Of a stretch of DNA of 64,000 bases, positions 7,668 to 15,769 are shown piece by piece. The stretch comes from Fibrobacterota bacterium (GTDB lineage Bacteria; Fibrobacterota; Chitinivibrionia; Chitinivibrionales; FEN-1185): positions 57,517 to 121,516 of the forward strand of contig PLWQ01000041.1 in assembly GCA_003165595.1 (NCBI GenBank). Direction: 5' to 3'. Numbering within the stretch: the first letter of the stretch is position 1; every line of letters starts with the position of its first letter. The position numbers were made by a program, and so were the translations under genes. The notes under the pieces are model-generated. The model ran no database searches. It saw nothing but the letters and a program-made list of their open reading frames with translations, and was not told where the DNA came from.

Positions 7668-8669
7668 ATGAAACCCAGCTCTCACCCGCTTCGAACCTCC
7701 CTGTTTGCAATCTGTACGCTTATTTTCGCCTGTTCCAGGGAGGTGAGCAAGCCGAGCCCTGCGCTTCCGGTGATTTCCGACTCCGTCTCGATGGAACGGG
7801 CGTGCCTGGTCGTCTCACGCTATCTTGCATTCGGGGCGCCTGGTGCGGACACGAACTCCCTCGGGTGCTTTTACCGCACCCTCGACTCCTCCGCAAATGA
7901 ACTGGTGCGCTCCTGCAGCGGCCGTGGAGCCGAGCCTGCAACAGCCGATTCAATTATCGCACTTGTCTATAAACGCTGGAACATTGCCTTTGACGCCCGC
8001 GACACGGTCTTTGAAACACTGCTTCCCCACCTCGTGTACAAGAACAGGAAAGGCGCCTGCCTCGGCGTCTCCCTGATTGTGCTTATGCTTGCGGAAAAGC
8101 TGAACTGCCCGCTCTACGGCGTTATGCTGCCCGGGCACTTTTTCATGCGGTTCGACAACGGGACGCGGAGATTTAATTTAGAACCGAACAAATCGGGATT
8201 CACCCACCCCGACAGCTACTATCGGGAACGATACCCGGTTGCACATCGCGCGTGGTATGATCTTGGGAACTTGACTAAATCGCAATCCATCGGCATGCTC
8301 TGCTATAACGCGGGAGTGTTGTGTCTGCGGCACAACACCTGCAATCAGGCCATTTCTCTTTTCAACGAAGCGACCCGGCGGATTCCCGCGCTTGCAGAGG
8401 CGCGGGGCAATCTCGCCCTGGCCTACGTGCAGGCTGGCCTTACGGATTCTTCGCTCTCTATATTTGAGCGCCTATTCGCTACGGATCCCGACATGCCCGG
8501 TCTTGCCGCAAATTATGGGGCTGTTGCGCTTGCGGCGCAGCGCTATTGCCAATCCGCCGACGTGTTCCGCGCTGGCCTTCGGGATTATCCGGGCGATTCA
8601 ACGCTTATGCGAGGGCTCTCACAGGCATCCGCAAATGCCGGGTCCTGTGCTCCCCGAAAGGCGCGGTAA
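7668..8669 (+). CDS. SirB1/transglutaminase-like lipoprotein with TPR repeats
   Basis: 333 residues. A lipoprotein signal ends at Phe-Ala-Cys (LIFACS), which suggests envelope anchoring. Residues about 120-170 (RKGACLGVSLIVLMLAEKL, then YGVMLPGHFFMRF) match the SirB1/UPF0162 transglutaminase-like fold, including the Cys and His of that fold. About 210-325 form TPR-type helical pairs (NEATRRIPALAEARGNLALA, FRAGLRDYPGDSTL). The next gene starts three bases after the stop, so the two are probably co-transcribed. Whether it is a protease, a transglutaminase or non-enzymatic cannot be told. Confidence 0.7.
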   Translation: MKPSSHPLRTSLFAICTLIFACSREVSKPSPALPVISDSVSMERACLVVSRYLAFGAPGADTNSLGCFYRTLDSSANELVRSCSGRGAEPATADSIIALVYKRWNIAFDARDTVFETLLPHLVYKNRKGACLGVSLIVLMLAEKLNCPLYGVMLPGHFFMRFDNGTRRFNLEPNKSGFTHPDSYYRERYPVAHRAWYDLGNLTKSQSIGMLCYNAGVLCLRHNTCNQAISLFNEATRRIPALAEARGNLALAYVQAGLTDSSLSIFERLFATDPDMPGLAANYGAVALAAQRYCQSADVFRAGLRDYPGDSTLMRGLSQASANAGSCAPRKAR

Positions 8670-8672
8670 CCC

Positions 8673-10355
8673 GTGCGCATCGCCAAGTTTCTTCCCATAG
8701 TTCTCTGCGCCGGCCTTGCCGCCTTCTTCTGTTGGTTTCCCATAACCGATACCGACATCTTCTGGCACCTTGCGGCAGGCAGGGAGATGGTTCGCACCGG
8801 CCATTTCCTGTATGCCGACCCCTTCAGCTTTACACTTGCGCTGCCGCAATGGATCGATGTTCACTGGCTTTTCCAGCTGCTCGTATACGGCCTGTTTCTT
8901 CTCGGCGGGCTGGAGGCGCTCCTGTGGTTCAAGGTGGTGGCCGTGGCCGTTGCCTGCGCACTCCTGTGCTTCGCAGTCCGGTCGTTTCGGTATGCGTACA
9001 CGTGCGCGCTTCTGTGCGCGCTTTTCTTCTACGAGGCGCGATACCTGGTATGCGAGCGGCCGGTACTCATAACCATGCTGTGCATGGCCGCATACGTGTT
9101 CTTGTTTGAGCGGGTAAAGCAGGGCATGAGCAAGCGATTCTTGTGGCTGTGCGTGCCCCTGCAACTGCTCTGGGCGAATTCGCAAGGTCTGTATCCGCTC
9201 GGCATCTTAATCGTCGCCGCGTATTGGGTCGAGAGCGTTATGTTCCGGCCGGCAGGCAGGGGCAGGCGTTCCCTTATGACAACCGGAGTCCTGCTGGCAT
9301 GCGCCGTCTCGTGCCTCGTCACGCCCTACGGTGTCCAGGGGCTGCTGCTTCCCTTCAGGCTGCTGGGCAGCATCGCCCCCGTCGCGCACAGCCTTTACTC
9401 TCTTAACATATCGGAAAACGTACCGCTGCTCGCCCTTTCGGGCTTTGAGGCGCGCTACCGGGTTGCGGTGATTGCAACGGCGATCGGCGTTTGCGTACTG
9501 TTTTTTGTCAACAGACGCATGGTGAGACCGGCCCACGTCATCCTGTTCGCGGGGTTTCTGTTCCTGGCCTACAGCGCGGTGCGCAACGTACTGCTTTTCT
9601 TCCTGATGGCGGCGCCGATCGCGGGATTCGGCATCATGCAGTTACGGTTACCCAGACGGGTCGCCGCGTTTGTGGAATCGGGGAAGATACGTTCCTCTCT
9701 CTTTGCGGCCGCCGGCATCGCAGTCCTCCTCGCGTGGCCGGTGACCGGTCACCTGGCCACTCTTGCGGTGTGCCCTCCCGGCAAAACCCTGTCCCCATTC
9801 CGATTTCCGGAGAAAATCGCCGAACACCTCACGGCGCATCCCGTGAGCGGGGAAATGTTCAACGACATACGGTACGGCGGGTATCTGATATGGACACTGT
9901 ACCCGCAGAAAAGGGTTTTTGCCGACGGCAGGATCATCATCCGGTCGCCCCGGTTCTTTTCGGACTATCTTGCTCTATGCGACCAGCCTGAGCTGTTTTC
10001 TTTTGCGGCGCAGAAGTTCAACCTGACCAGCGCAATCCTGCCATCGGCGATTTTCCCGCAATACCGGAAGCTTATCCGCTGGCTGTACCATTCGCCGGAC
10101 TGGCACCTCGAATATACCGACGGATCGTCATTCCTTCTTGTTAAGAACCGCGCCTCCAAGATGCGGGCGGTCGACCTGGCCGATTCCGGGACCGTTTCCT
10201 CGATTGCGGACAGCATCTGCGTACAATGGCGCTACGCGCCCTACGTGCGGAAGGAGGCGCTCGGATATTTTGCGGATGAATTGGAGGATCTGGGGTTTGC
10301 CGGTTCGGCGGAGACGGTGAGACAGAAAGAATTCACCACAGGGGCACAGAGATAA
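8673..10355 (+). CDS. Multispanning membrane protein, GT-C glycosyltransferase-like
   Basis: 560 residues starting at GTG (8673), with about ten to twelve hydrophobic segments. The first loop reads DTDIFWHLAAGREMVRTG and continues with ADPFSFT and HWLFQLLVYG. This acidic-pair plus W-H-L-A-G pattern is typical of GT-C lipid-linked sugar transferases and related unassigned membrane proteins. The C-terminal ~170 residues are soluble. The final codons (EFTTGAQR) coincide with the dispersed repeat at 10332-10352, which appears to have replaced the original end of the gene. It is adjacent to, and likely translated with, the SirB1/TPR lipoprotein. Confidence 0.55.
   Translation: MRIAKFLPIVLCAGLAAFFCWFPITDTDIFWHLAAGREMVRTGHFLYADPFSFTLALPQWIDVHWLFQLLVYGLFLLGGLEALLWFKVVAVAVACALLCFAVRSFRYAYTCALLCALFFYEARYLVCERPVLITMLCMAAYVFLFERVKQGMSKRFLWLCVPLQLLWANSQGLYPLGILIVAAYWVESVMFRPAGRGRRSLMTTGVLLACAVSCLVTPYGVQGLLLPFRLLGSIAPVAHSLYSLNISENVPLLALSGFEARYRVAVIATAIGVCVLFFVNRRMVRPAHVILFAGFLFLAYSAVRNVLLFFLMAAPIAGFGIMQLRLPRRVAAFVESGKIRSSLFAAAGIAVLLAWPVTGHLATLAVCPPGKTLSPFRFPEKIAEHLTAHPVSGEMFNDIRYGGYLIWTLYPQKRVFADGRIIIRSPRFFSDYLALCDQPELFSFAAQKFNLTSAILPSAIFPQYRKLIRWLYHSPDWHLEYTDGSSFLLVKNRASKMRAVDLADSGTVSSIADSICVQWRYAPYVRKEALGYFADELEDLGFAGSAETVRQKEFTTGAQR
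10332..10352. repeat. Dispersed intergenic repeat (CACAG..GCACAGAGA type) at a gene end
   Basis: TTCACCACAGGGGCACAGAG, at 10332. Relatives occur at 59654-59680 and, inverted, at 59722-59751. Here it overlaps the last codons of 8673-10355. Confidence 0.55.
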
Positions 10356-10396
10356 AAACAGATGAGGTCTTTTGCATCATCGGCAGGATTTAAGAA

Positions 10397-10426
10397 TTGA
10401 CTTTTTCTTACATCATCATTTAATAT
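10397..10426 (+). promoter_or_regulatory. Promoter for the toxin-antitoxin remnant
   Basis: TTGACT (10397-10402), an 18-base spacer and TAATAT (10421-10426), 43 bases before the antitoxin ATG. The spacer contains a TTTTTCTTAC half-site but no second GTAAG arm. Confidence 0.5.
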
Positions 10427-10469
10427 ATGAGATATATTTCCTGCATCACCTCATCCCGGGGATTGTTCT

Positions 10470-10700
10470 ATGATTTCAGACAAGATAACCATCCGTGTCA
10501 AGCCCTCCATTGCAAAGGCATTCAGAAGGGCACCAGCCCGCAAAAAACGAAATCTCGAAATGCTCGTCAACCTCAGATTATTGGAAGCGACGAATACAAC
10601 ATCGTCCCTCAGTGAAATCATACGTGAAACGAGTCGGAGTGCGCGTGCAAGGGGCTTGACGCCTGAAATCCTGCGGGAAATACTAAATGAAGAAAAGTGA
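10470..10700 (+). CDS. Antitoxin of a PIN-type toxin-antitoxin pair
   Basis: 76 residues, basic N-terminal half and helical throughout (MISDKITIRVKPSIAKAFRR; SLSEIIRETSRSARARGLTP; ILREILNEEK). The position, size and overlap with a PIN-domain gene (the toxin start at 10687 lies inside this gene) match VapB-like antitoxins that bind DNA and neutralise the toxin. The partner is decayed, so this is probably an orphan. It reads through cleanly with no stop or frameshift. The exact antitoxin family is not recognised. Confidence 0.6.
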   Translation: MISDKITIRVKPSIAKAFRRAPARKKRNLEMLVNLRLLEATNTTSSLSEIIRETSRSARARGLTPEILREILNEEK

Positions 10701-10876
10701 GCGCTTTGTTTTTGACACAAATGTGCTTATTAGTGCCTTGCTCACAGATGGCTCAACCTCAAGCAAAGCTTTTCAACTCGCAACGAATATCGGCATCATC
10801 CTCGCATCTTCCGCAACCCTCCAGGAAAAAAACGCGAATCGTGAAACCGGCAGAATTCATTTCTATTTATCAATAA
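10687..10876 (+). pseudogene. Decayed PIN-domain toxin
   Basis: The first 45 codons encode a good PIN N-terminus (RFVFDTNVLISALLTDGSTSSKAF) with the first catalytic Asp. After ASSATLQE the protein should continue for about 70 residues with the other acidic residues. Instead, a one-base shift at the A7 run (10825-10831) gives KTRIVKPAEFISIYQ and a stop at 10874-10876, which is the typical C-terminal end of such toxins. The catalytic core is therefore deleted and the remaining ends are out of frame. The open frame that runs on to 11094 has no PIN character and looks like chance read-through. Confidence 0.7.
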
Positions 10877-11224
10877 TCGTCCGGCGTACCCCCCCCTCTG
10901 TTTCTATTCCTGAGGCAATCGAGATCAATGCTCAAATCAACCTTCCCTTGAAATCGTTTCAAGCGCTGCAACCTGTCGACCCGGATTATTCGTTCGAGTT
11001 CATTAACAACAAGCGCTGTTTCTGTTTTTGCCCCGGAAATCTTCATAGCAGCGTTCAGCAGTCCCTTTGGGAAGGTCTAAAATCATTCGCATAAGACCCG
11101 CCTAATTGATTTTGAAGGGAGTTTGTCTGCACATGGAATAATAATTCTACGATTCGTGATGTGACAAGAAAAATAAGGGCGTCCCAACGGACGCCATTGC
11201 TGTTTTGACAACACAAAATCCGCG
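10877..11224. other. Non-coding stretch after the toxin remnant
   Basis: The frame open to 11094 shows no recognisable protein pattern and follows a decayed gene. Apart from the terminator at 11178-11195 nothing else is seen. Confidence 0.5.
11178..11195 (-). terminator. Terminator of the minor-pilin operon
   Basis: GGCGTCC and GGACGCC around a 4-base loop. On the minus strand it is followed by CTTATTTTTCTT. It lies 29 bases past the stop of 11225-13441. Confidence 0.75.
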
Positions 11225-13441
11225 TTAGTTAAGGGACCCATAGTCGCGCGACCAGTGACGCTGGGACGTGGTAACGGGCTGCAATTGGAGGATATTGGTC
11301 TGTATGTTTATCGTTGAATTTGAGGAATGGCGCTCACAATAGAAGAAATCGAAATTGTAGATTTGAAGATTCTGTAACCCGGGGATCGTGTCGATCAGCA
11401 CGGTCTCACTGGACGCTGTATGGGGACCGCCCAGATCCATCTGAAGCGTGTTGTTGATAAAAAGCCATATGTCATCGTCCCCGGTGAAGTCGAATCTGAG
11501 GTTCGGAACCTTGAGAAACGAGTACTTGATTTCCATGGTAAAACTGTAGTTGTGAGACCATGACCCGTCTGCATTTTTAGATATTTCATTTGGATTGTTG
11601 GCTTTCTGATCATTTGTATTCCATTCATTTCCAAACCCCCTGTTGTCCAGAATAAAGAAGCCTCCGTTGTTGTATTGATAGGTTCCGGTGGCAGCGTTGG
11701 TGAGTTTGAACGGAAGAGAGTCGAGAAGCACGACATTTGCATATGCCCCATCATAGAGTGGTGACGTAGTTTCCGTCTTTGGATTTGTGCAGTTTGCAAA
11801 CGCGGTCACTTCATTGGCACTGCAATTTCCCCATTCCCCACTATTCCAGGCTCCAGGCCGGAGCCACCGTACAAGGGTTTTTGTGTTAGCAGTACTATCA
11901 ACCGTGGTATATTGCAAAGTGGTGTAGTGATAAACGGGTATGGTATAGTCTCCCGGCTGCCAGGGTCGGAACCATTTCGCAATAAAGTAATTCAGACACG
12001 GCGACGTGCCCACAACCGGTTTGCGTTCCGAATCAAGATGTACGCCCACCATGTTCTTGTTCACCTGACTTACGCACGGCTGCTCAAACTCCGGGTTTCT
12101 CCTGTCCGAATGATAATCATAAAACGTCACCGGAACAAATTTTACCGCACCGCCGTTGACAAGGCCGCCGCCGCCCCGGGAAATAAACTGCCGCAGCGGA
12201 GTCTGGAAAATCGTGCCCCATTTCGAGTTCTGCATGTAGGCGCGAGTCTGCAAATTGAACTGATTTGTGCCCAGATTGGTGAGAGTCCATGCAACCGGAA
12301 CCCCTCCAAAATAGGAAGTGGATGAGAGCGTTGGCGTGTAGGATGCGTAGAGGTTGAATTCGTTGATTCCGTAGCCGTTTGCGGTATTGCGGGTCACGCC
12401 GTTTACGCCGATAAACTCGTACGAACCGGAAAGGCCCTTTATCGTATCCATGCGGTGCGCGGTTGTGCCGTAATCCGTGTGCTCGGCCAGGTCGATCCAG
12501 TTCACCGCGTCGTTTGATCCCTGGATCATGTAGGTCTTTGCGGATTCCACATCCCAATCGATCACCACCTTGCTGATGTTCACCTTGTTGCCGCAATCGG
12601 CATACAGGCGCTGAGGATCGGAGTAGCTGCTCTCCCATTTTGTGCCGGAGTTGTTGTCGATTGAATTCGAGGCCCCGTTGCCGCCATGAGTTGAGGTTGC
12701 AGACATAGTCATGGAGGATTTTGGAAATAACGTGTCGACTATGGTGGACGAGGTGGCCGACGGATACTTCCATACCTGAAAGTCAATGATGCTGAACCAT
12801 CCGTTGTTGTTGCTGTTTGCAAACATCTTCACCTTGACAAACCGGCCGACGGTCACCGGCAAGGGTTGTATCCAATAGTCCGAAGTTCTGACAAGCGATG
12901 TCCACCCGCTCCATGCCGTGGTGTATGATGCCGTGGCATACGATGATCCCGTCCCGATGTCGATATGGATCTGATAGAGCTCGGTGGTGTAGCTCTCAAA
13001 TCTTACCCGAACCTGGCTTATGGTGTCGGCCGAACCGAGATCATATTCGATCGAGTCTCTTGAGAGAGTTCCGTTCGATGCCCACCTGCTTGCCGTGGTA
13101 TCCGAGTCGTACGATTTGGGGCCCTCGTTACCGGTCTGTTGTTCACCAGGCCGGCAATCCACGATCGTGTTCTTCGTGACGGCGCCCGAACTTCCTACGT
13201 TTACAGGGAAGAAGAAGTGCGGTTCCAGTGAATCAAGCACCACTTGCCCGAGCACGGTCATCTGCCCGTCGGCGGCATAGAACGACTGCAGCTTGCTCTT
13301 GTAGTTCTTTCCAATGGTCGAACTCATGCCCGCATTGGTGATCATGCCGAGGCCGACCGCGGTAATGGCCAGCAGGACCAGCATGGCGATAACCATGACA
13401 ACACCCTTTGAGTTCTTCAGATTTCCGAGCAGCGATTTCAT
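11225..13441 (-). CDS. PilX-like minor pilin fused to two discoidin-like domains and a fibro-slime domain
   Basis: 738 residues. Residues 1-60 are a PilX-type prepilin start (NSKGVVMVIAMLVLLAITAVG, then FYAADG). About 85-230 and 235-370 resemble F5/8 type C (discoidin) carbohydrate-binding domains (e.g. ISKVVIDWDVESAKTYMIQG and INEFNLYAS). About 430-725 are a fibro-slime domain: FYDYHSD, FNNGGFF-type block (YNNGGFFILDNRG), then FDFTGDDDIWLFINN and DLGGPH. It is the last gene of a FimT-PilV-PilW-PilX-like operon. It should be displayed at the tip or surface of a type IV/II-like pilus and could attach cells to polysaccharide. The binding role is inferred; the domain order is read from sequence. 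Confidence 0.75.
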   Translation of the reverse strand: MKSLLGNLKNSKGVVMVIAMLVLLAITAVGLGMITNAGMSSTIGKNYKSKLQSFYAADGQMTVLGQVVLDSLEPHFFFPVNVGSSGAVTKNTIVDCRPGEQQTGNEGPKSYDSDTTASRWASNGTLSRDSIEYDLGSADTISQVRVRFESYTTELYQIHIDIGTGSSYATASYTTAWSGWTSLVRTSDYWIQPLPVTVGRFVKVKMFANSNNNGWFSIIDFQVWKYPSATSSTIVDTLFPKSSMTMSATSTHGGNGASNSIDNNSGTKWESSYSDPQRLYADCGNKVNISKVVIDWDVESAKTYMIQGSNDAVNWIDLAEHTDYGTTAHRMDTIKGLSGSYEFIGVNGVTRNTANGYGINEFNLYASYTPTLSSTSYFGGVPVAWTLTNLGTNQFNLQTRAYMQNSKWGTIFQTPLRQFISRGGGGLVNGGAVKFVPVTFYDYHSDRRNPEFEQPCVSQVNKNMVGVHLDSERKPVVGTSPCLNYFIAKWFRPWQPGDYTIPVYHYTTLQYTTVDSTANTKTLVRWLRPGAWNSGEWGNCSANEVTAFANCTNPKTETTSPLYDGAYANVVLLDSLPFKLTNAATGTYQYNNGGFFILDNRGFGNEWNTNDQKANNPNEISKNADGSWSHNYSFTMEIKYSFLKVPNLRFDFTGDDDIWLFINNTLQMDLGGPHTASSETVLIDTIPGLQNLQIYNFDFFYCERHSSNSTINIQTNILQLQPVTTSQRHWSRDYGSLN

Positions 13442-13571
13442 AGGGAACCTCCCCCAAAAGTAAACGTGCGCCCCAGTCCCGTATGCATCAGGCGAATCAT
13501 TCTTTCATCCCGGACATCCCGATTTCTCTTTATCCCGGTAACCCTGGTTGTCTTTATATCGTGCATCCCGA

Positions 13572-14363
13572 TCAGAACCTGTTCCTGAACCGCAAGTCCA
13601 TGGTGAGCGCGAGCCGGTGATACCCGTCGCCAAAGCCGGGGCACTTGTATTTCGGATCAGGCGTAGCCGTTCTTGCACGCACGTACAGGGTAACGGATGA
13701 CATCTGGCTCCAGTTTGTCGTGGGCGCGTAGTTCTTGTCGCGGAACGTCATGCTCAGGGAATCGATGTTCTCCGCCTGCACGTTGGCAGCCGAGTCGACG
13801 CAAAAATTGGTTCCGCTCAGGAAATACCGCGTCGTGGAAGCCGCGAAAATAAGATTTGTCGCATGGAAAGTCATGTTGCTGTGGATCAGGATTGTGTCCG
13901 GATTGATGCCGGTCTTCACGTTGTCGATCCCGACGCTTCCGGCCCACCCCCCAGTGTCGAGCAGAAGGGAATCCGCGCCTGCAAACGCGAGCCCCACCGA
14001 GTCCGGAAACAGGGGAATCTTGGCGTAGGCGGTGTCCTTGATAATGGCGAACATGCCGCCCTTCTTGTTGATTCGCACCGTAACGTCGCTCGACGTGGCG
14101 CTTGCGGTGAAAATCACCGTGTAATATTGCTCGGGCAGGTCCGCGCCCACCTGGGCCAAGTCCTCGCTTAACCGTTTGATGGTGTAGGTTGCGTTCTGGT
14201 ACATATCGGTGGTCTGGTTCTGAAGGTTGTAGCTCCATATGCTTGACATCAGCAAATTGTACACACCAAGGATCACCAATGCGCCCGCGGCAATGGCGAT
14301 AAGCAGCTCTAGCAGCGTCACGCCCCTTGCGTTCAGGGGTGTTTCCTGCAGATTTTTCTTCAC
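13572..14363 (-). CDS. PilW-like minor pilin
   Basis: 263 residues with a class III-type prepilin cleavage/methylation motif (ARG-VTLLELLIAIAAGALVILG, Glu at +5). The transmembrane helix is followed by YNLLMSSIWSYNLQNQTTDMYQNATYT-type coiled alpha-1 and a beta-rich C-terminal domain. The length and operon position (after a PilV-like and before a PilX-like gene) fit PilW. It would be processed by a prepilin peptidase and inserted in the inner membrane before pilus assembly. No peptidase or assembly ATPase gene is nearby. Confidence 0.75.
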   Translation of the reverse strand: MKKNLQETPLNARGVTLLELLIAIAAGALVILGVYNLLMSSIWSYNLQNQTTDMYQNATYTIKRLSEDLAQVGADLPEQYYTVIFTASATSSDVTVRINKKGGMFAIIKDTAYAKIPLFPDSVGLAFAGADSLLLDTGGWAGSVGIDNVKTGINPDTILIHSNMTFHATNLIFAASTTRYFLSGTNFCVDSAANVQAENIDSLSMTFRDKNYAPTTNWSQMSSVTLYVRARTATPDPKYKCPGFGDGYHRLALTMDLRFRNRF

Positions 14364-14387
14364 GGCAGATTACCCCTGCTTCGGTTC

Positions 14388-14825
14388 CTAAAAATTCTTT
14401 GAAATGGCCGTCACCACTTTGAGCGTGTCGGCCGGACCGCTTCCGTAGCCCGCCGAAATCTGCACCTTCCGGACATTGTTGAGGTTGTTCCCCGTCTGCG
14501 GGTCCTTCAGGCTGTCCGGAGCATATATCGTCCACAGAACCGTGATATAGGGCGTAACGCTTGAATCAACAACCACCATGGTACTGTTCTGAACAAAGGA
14601 AGCGAAATTGGCGGAAGGATTCTCGGCTATCGTCATCCGCTGCTTTTCCAGCTGCTTTTCGATGACGTGCCCGGCAACCATGAGCCTGTTTGTTGTTGAC
14701 GTTTGAGACCACGACGTCTTTTGCCACATGAGAACCGACGTCGCGCTCACCATGACAATGATCATTGCGAGGAGCACTTCGATAAGCGTGAATCCCTTTT
14801 CCTCAGCATCCGGATTGTTCGTCAT
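14388..14825 (-). CDS. PilV-like minor pilin
   Basis: 145 residues with a short leader and the motif EKG-FTLIEVLLAMIIVMVSATSV, the standard type IV pilin N-terminus with Glu at +5. A helix (WSQTSTTNRLMVAGHVIEKQL) and a small beta-domain follow. It lies 24 bases before the PilW-like gene and 10 bases after the FimT-like gene. Size and order fit PilV. It is assumed to help prime or cap the pilus, as in known FimT/PilVWX sets. Confidence 0.75.
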   Translation of the reverse strand: MTNNPDAEEKGFTLIEVLLAMIIVMVSATSVLMWQKTSWSQTSTTNRLMVAGHVIEKQLEKQRMTIAENPSANFASFVQNSTMVVVDSSVTPYITVLWTIYAPDSLKDPQTGNNLNNVRKVQISAGYGSGPADTLKVVTAISKNF

Positions 14826-14835
14826 TTGCCCGCTC

Positions 14836-15339
14836 CTATTGCAGTTTCACTCGTCCCGTACTCGCCAGAACACTTATCGTACGCGTCTTGCCGTACCTGT
14901 TGACCACAATAACATTGCCGCCGTTTTTTGCCGAGCCGTCCCCGCGGAATACGACAACGCTGTCCTGAATGCCTCCTGCCGCGACGGGCGGAATGCTGTC
15001 CCGAATGTTACTTGGCGCTATGTACACGCCCATATAGACAGGATCCGTTGCGTCACAATGGTACGCGGTGCCGGAGGCAACGTCAAAGAAGACAAATGAC
15101 CTGTTGGGATTTGACCGGGCATCTATGCACACGCCGACATGAGTGTTGGGATCGGAAAGCGCGCGTGTTCTTGCGACGATCATCTGCCGCTTGACGGCAT
15201 TCGCCGCGGTGCGCAATTTCATTGTCTCGACCATTGGAGAAATGTTAGGCACAGCCAGGGTGGCTAAGAGGCCCACAATGACAATGACTACCATCACCTC
15301 TATTAAGGTAAACCCTTTGCAGCCCTTGGCAGGCTTCAT
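14836..15339 (-). CDS. FimT/GspH-like minor pilin
   Basis: About 167 residues from the ATG at 15339, which puts the motif KGCKG-FTLIEVMVVIVIVGLL nine residues from the start as usual; the open frame extends further upstream to 15420. The mature part (NISPMVETMKLRTAANAVKRQMIVARTRALS) and a C-terminal beta-domain ending VLASTGRVKLQ fit FimT/GspH. It is the first gene of the four-gene minus-strand operon. The ribosome binding site is weak (GGGCGG). Confidence 0.75.
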   Translation of the reverse strand: MKPAKGCKGFTLIEVMVVIVIVGLLATLAVPNISPMVETMKLRTAANAVKRQMIVARTRALSDPNTHVGVCIDARSNPNRSFVFFDVASGTAYHCDATDPVYMGVYIAPSNIRDSIPPVAAGGIQDSVVVFRGDGSAKNGGNVIVVNRYGKTRTISVLASTGRVKLQ

Positions 15340-15664
15340 ACAATACCGCCCGGTGTATCTTGTTCGAACCAGGTATCCCCCGCAACAAATTATACAATTC
15401 TTTCCGGAATAAGGCAACATATGTAAGCTTTACGCATTGCCTCAAATTAAATGTACTGTCGGGCGAAAGGAATCCGGTTGTCAGGTCCGCCGCCGGTGGA
15501 GGAATCCGAACTGGATCAGCTTCGGAGGCAGCAACGGCTCGACGAAAGGATACGGACCTGAGTTCCGGGGACGAAATCAAGAGGGTATTAAGTGGCCCTT
15601 CGATAATTTTGCGACAATACACTTTTTTTTCGGTATATTTAGTTCTCAAGGGGTGGGAGAGGTA

Positions 15665-15724
15665 ATGCAACAGCTTGTTAAAGCGATTAAAATTGGCGCA
15701 TGGATGTTTTCTAACGCAACTTAA
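15665..15724 (+). CDS. Possible leader peptide upstream of GH81 (19 codons)
   Basis: ATG at 15665 is preceded by GGGAGAGG and encodes MQQLVKAIKIGAWMFSNAT before TAA. It ends 45 bases before the GH81 start. The size and place fit a leader peptide, but there is no run of regulatory codons. It may be chance. Confidence 0.25.
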   Translation: MQQLVKAIKIGAWMFSNAT

Positions 15725-15752
15725 TCGATAAACTAAAACAACCCTTACACCC

Positions 15753-15766
15753 TGAGGAGAACCTCA
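15753..15766 (+). promoter_or_regulatory. Hairpin covering the GH81 ribosome binding site
   Basis: TGAGG-AGAA-CCTCA. The left arm and loop contain the GAGGAGA ribosome binding sequence of the gene starting at 15770. The stem is only five base pairs. Confidence 0.3.
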
Positions 15767-15769
15767 TTT

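Larger units (their letters stand above)
15340..15769. other. Divergent region between the pilin operon and the GH81 gene
   Basis: This stretch may hold promoters for both directions. On the plus strand TTGCGA (15609-15614) and TATATT (15634-15639) are a weak promoter candidate. A 19-codon open frame with a ribosome binding site lies at 15665-15724. A small hairpin covers the GH81 ribosome binding site at 15753-15766. No other gene is seen. Confidence 0.4.

Noticed and set aside
10877-11094. C-terminal extension of the PIN-like open frame
   Set aside because: After the A7 run the true PIN ending is in another frame; the extension has no PIN residues and looks non-coding.
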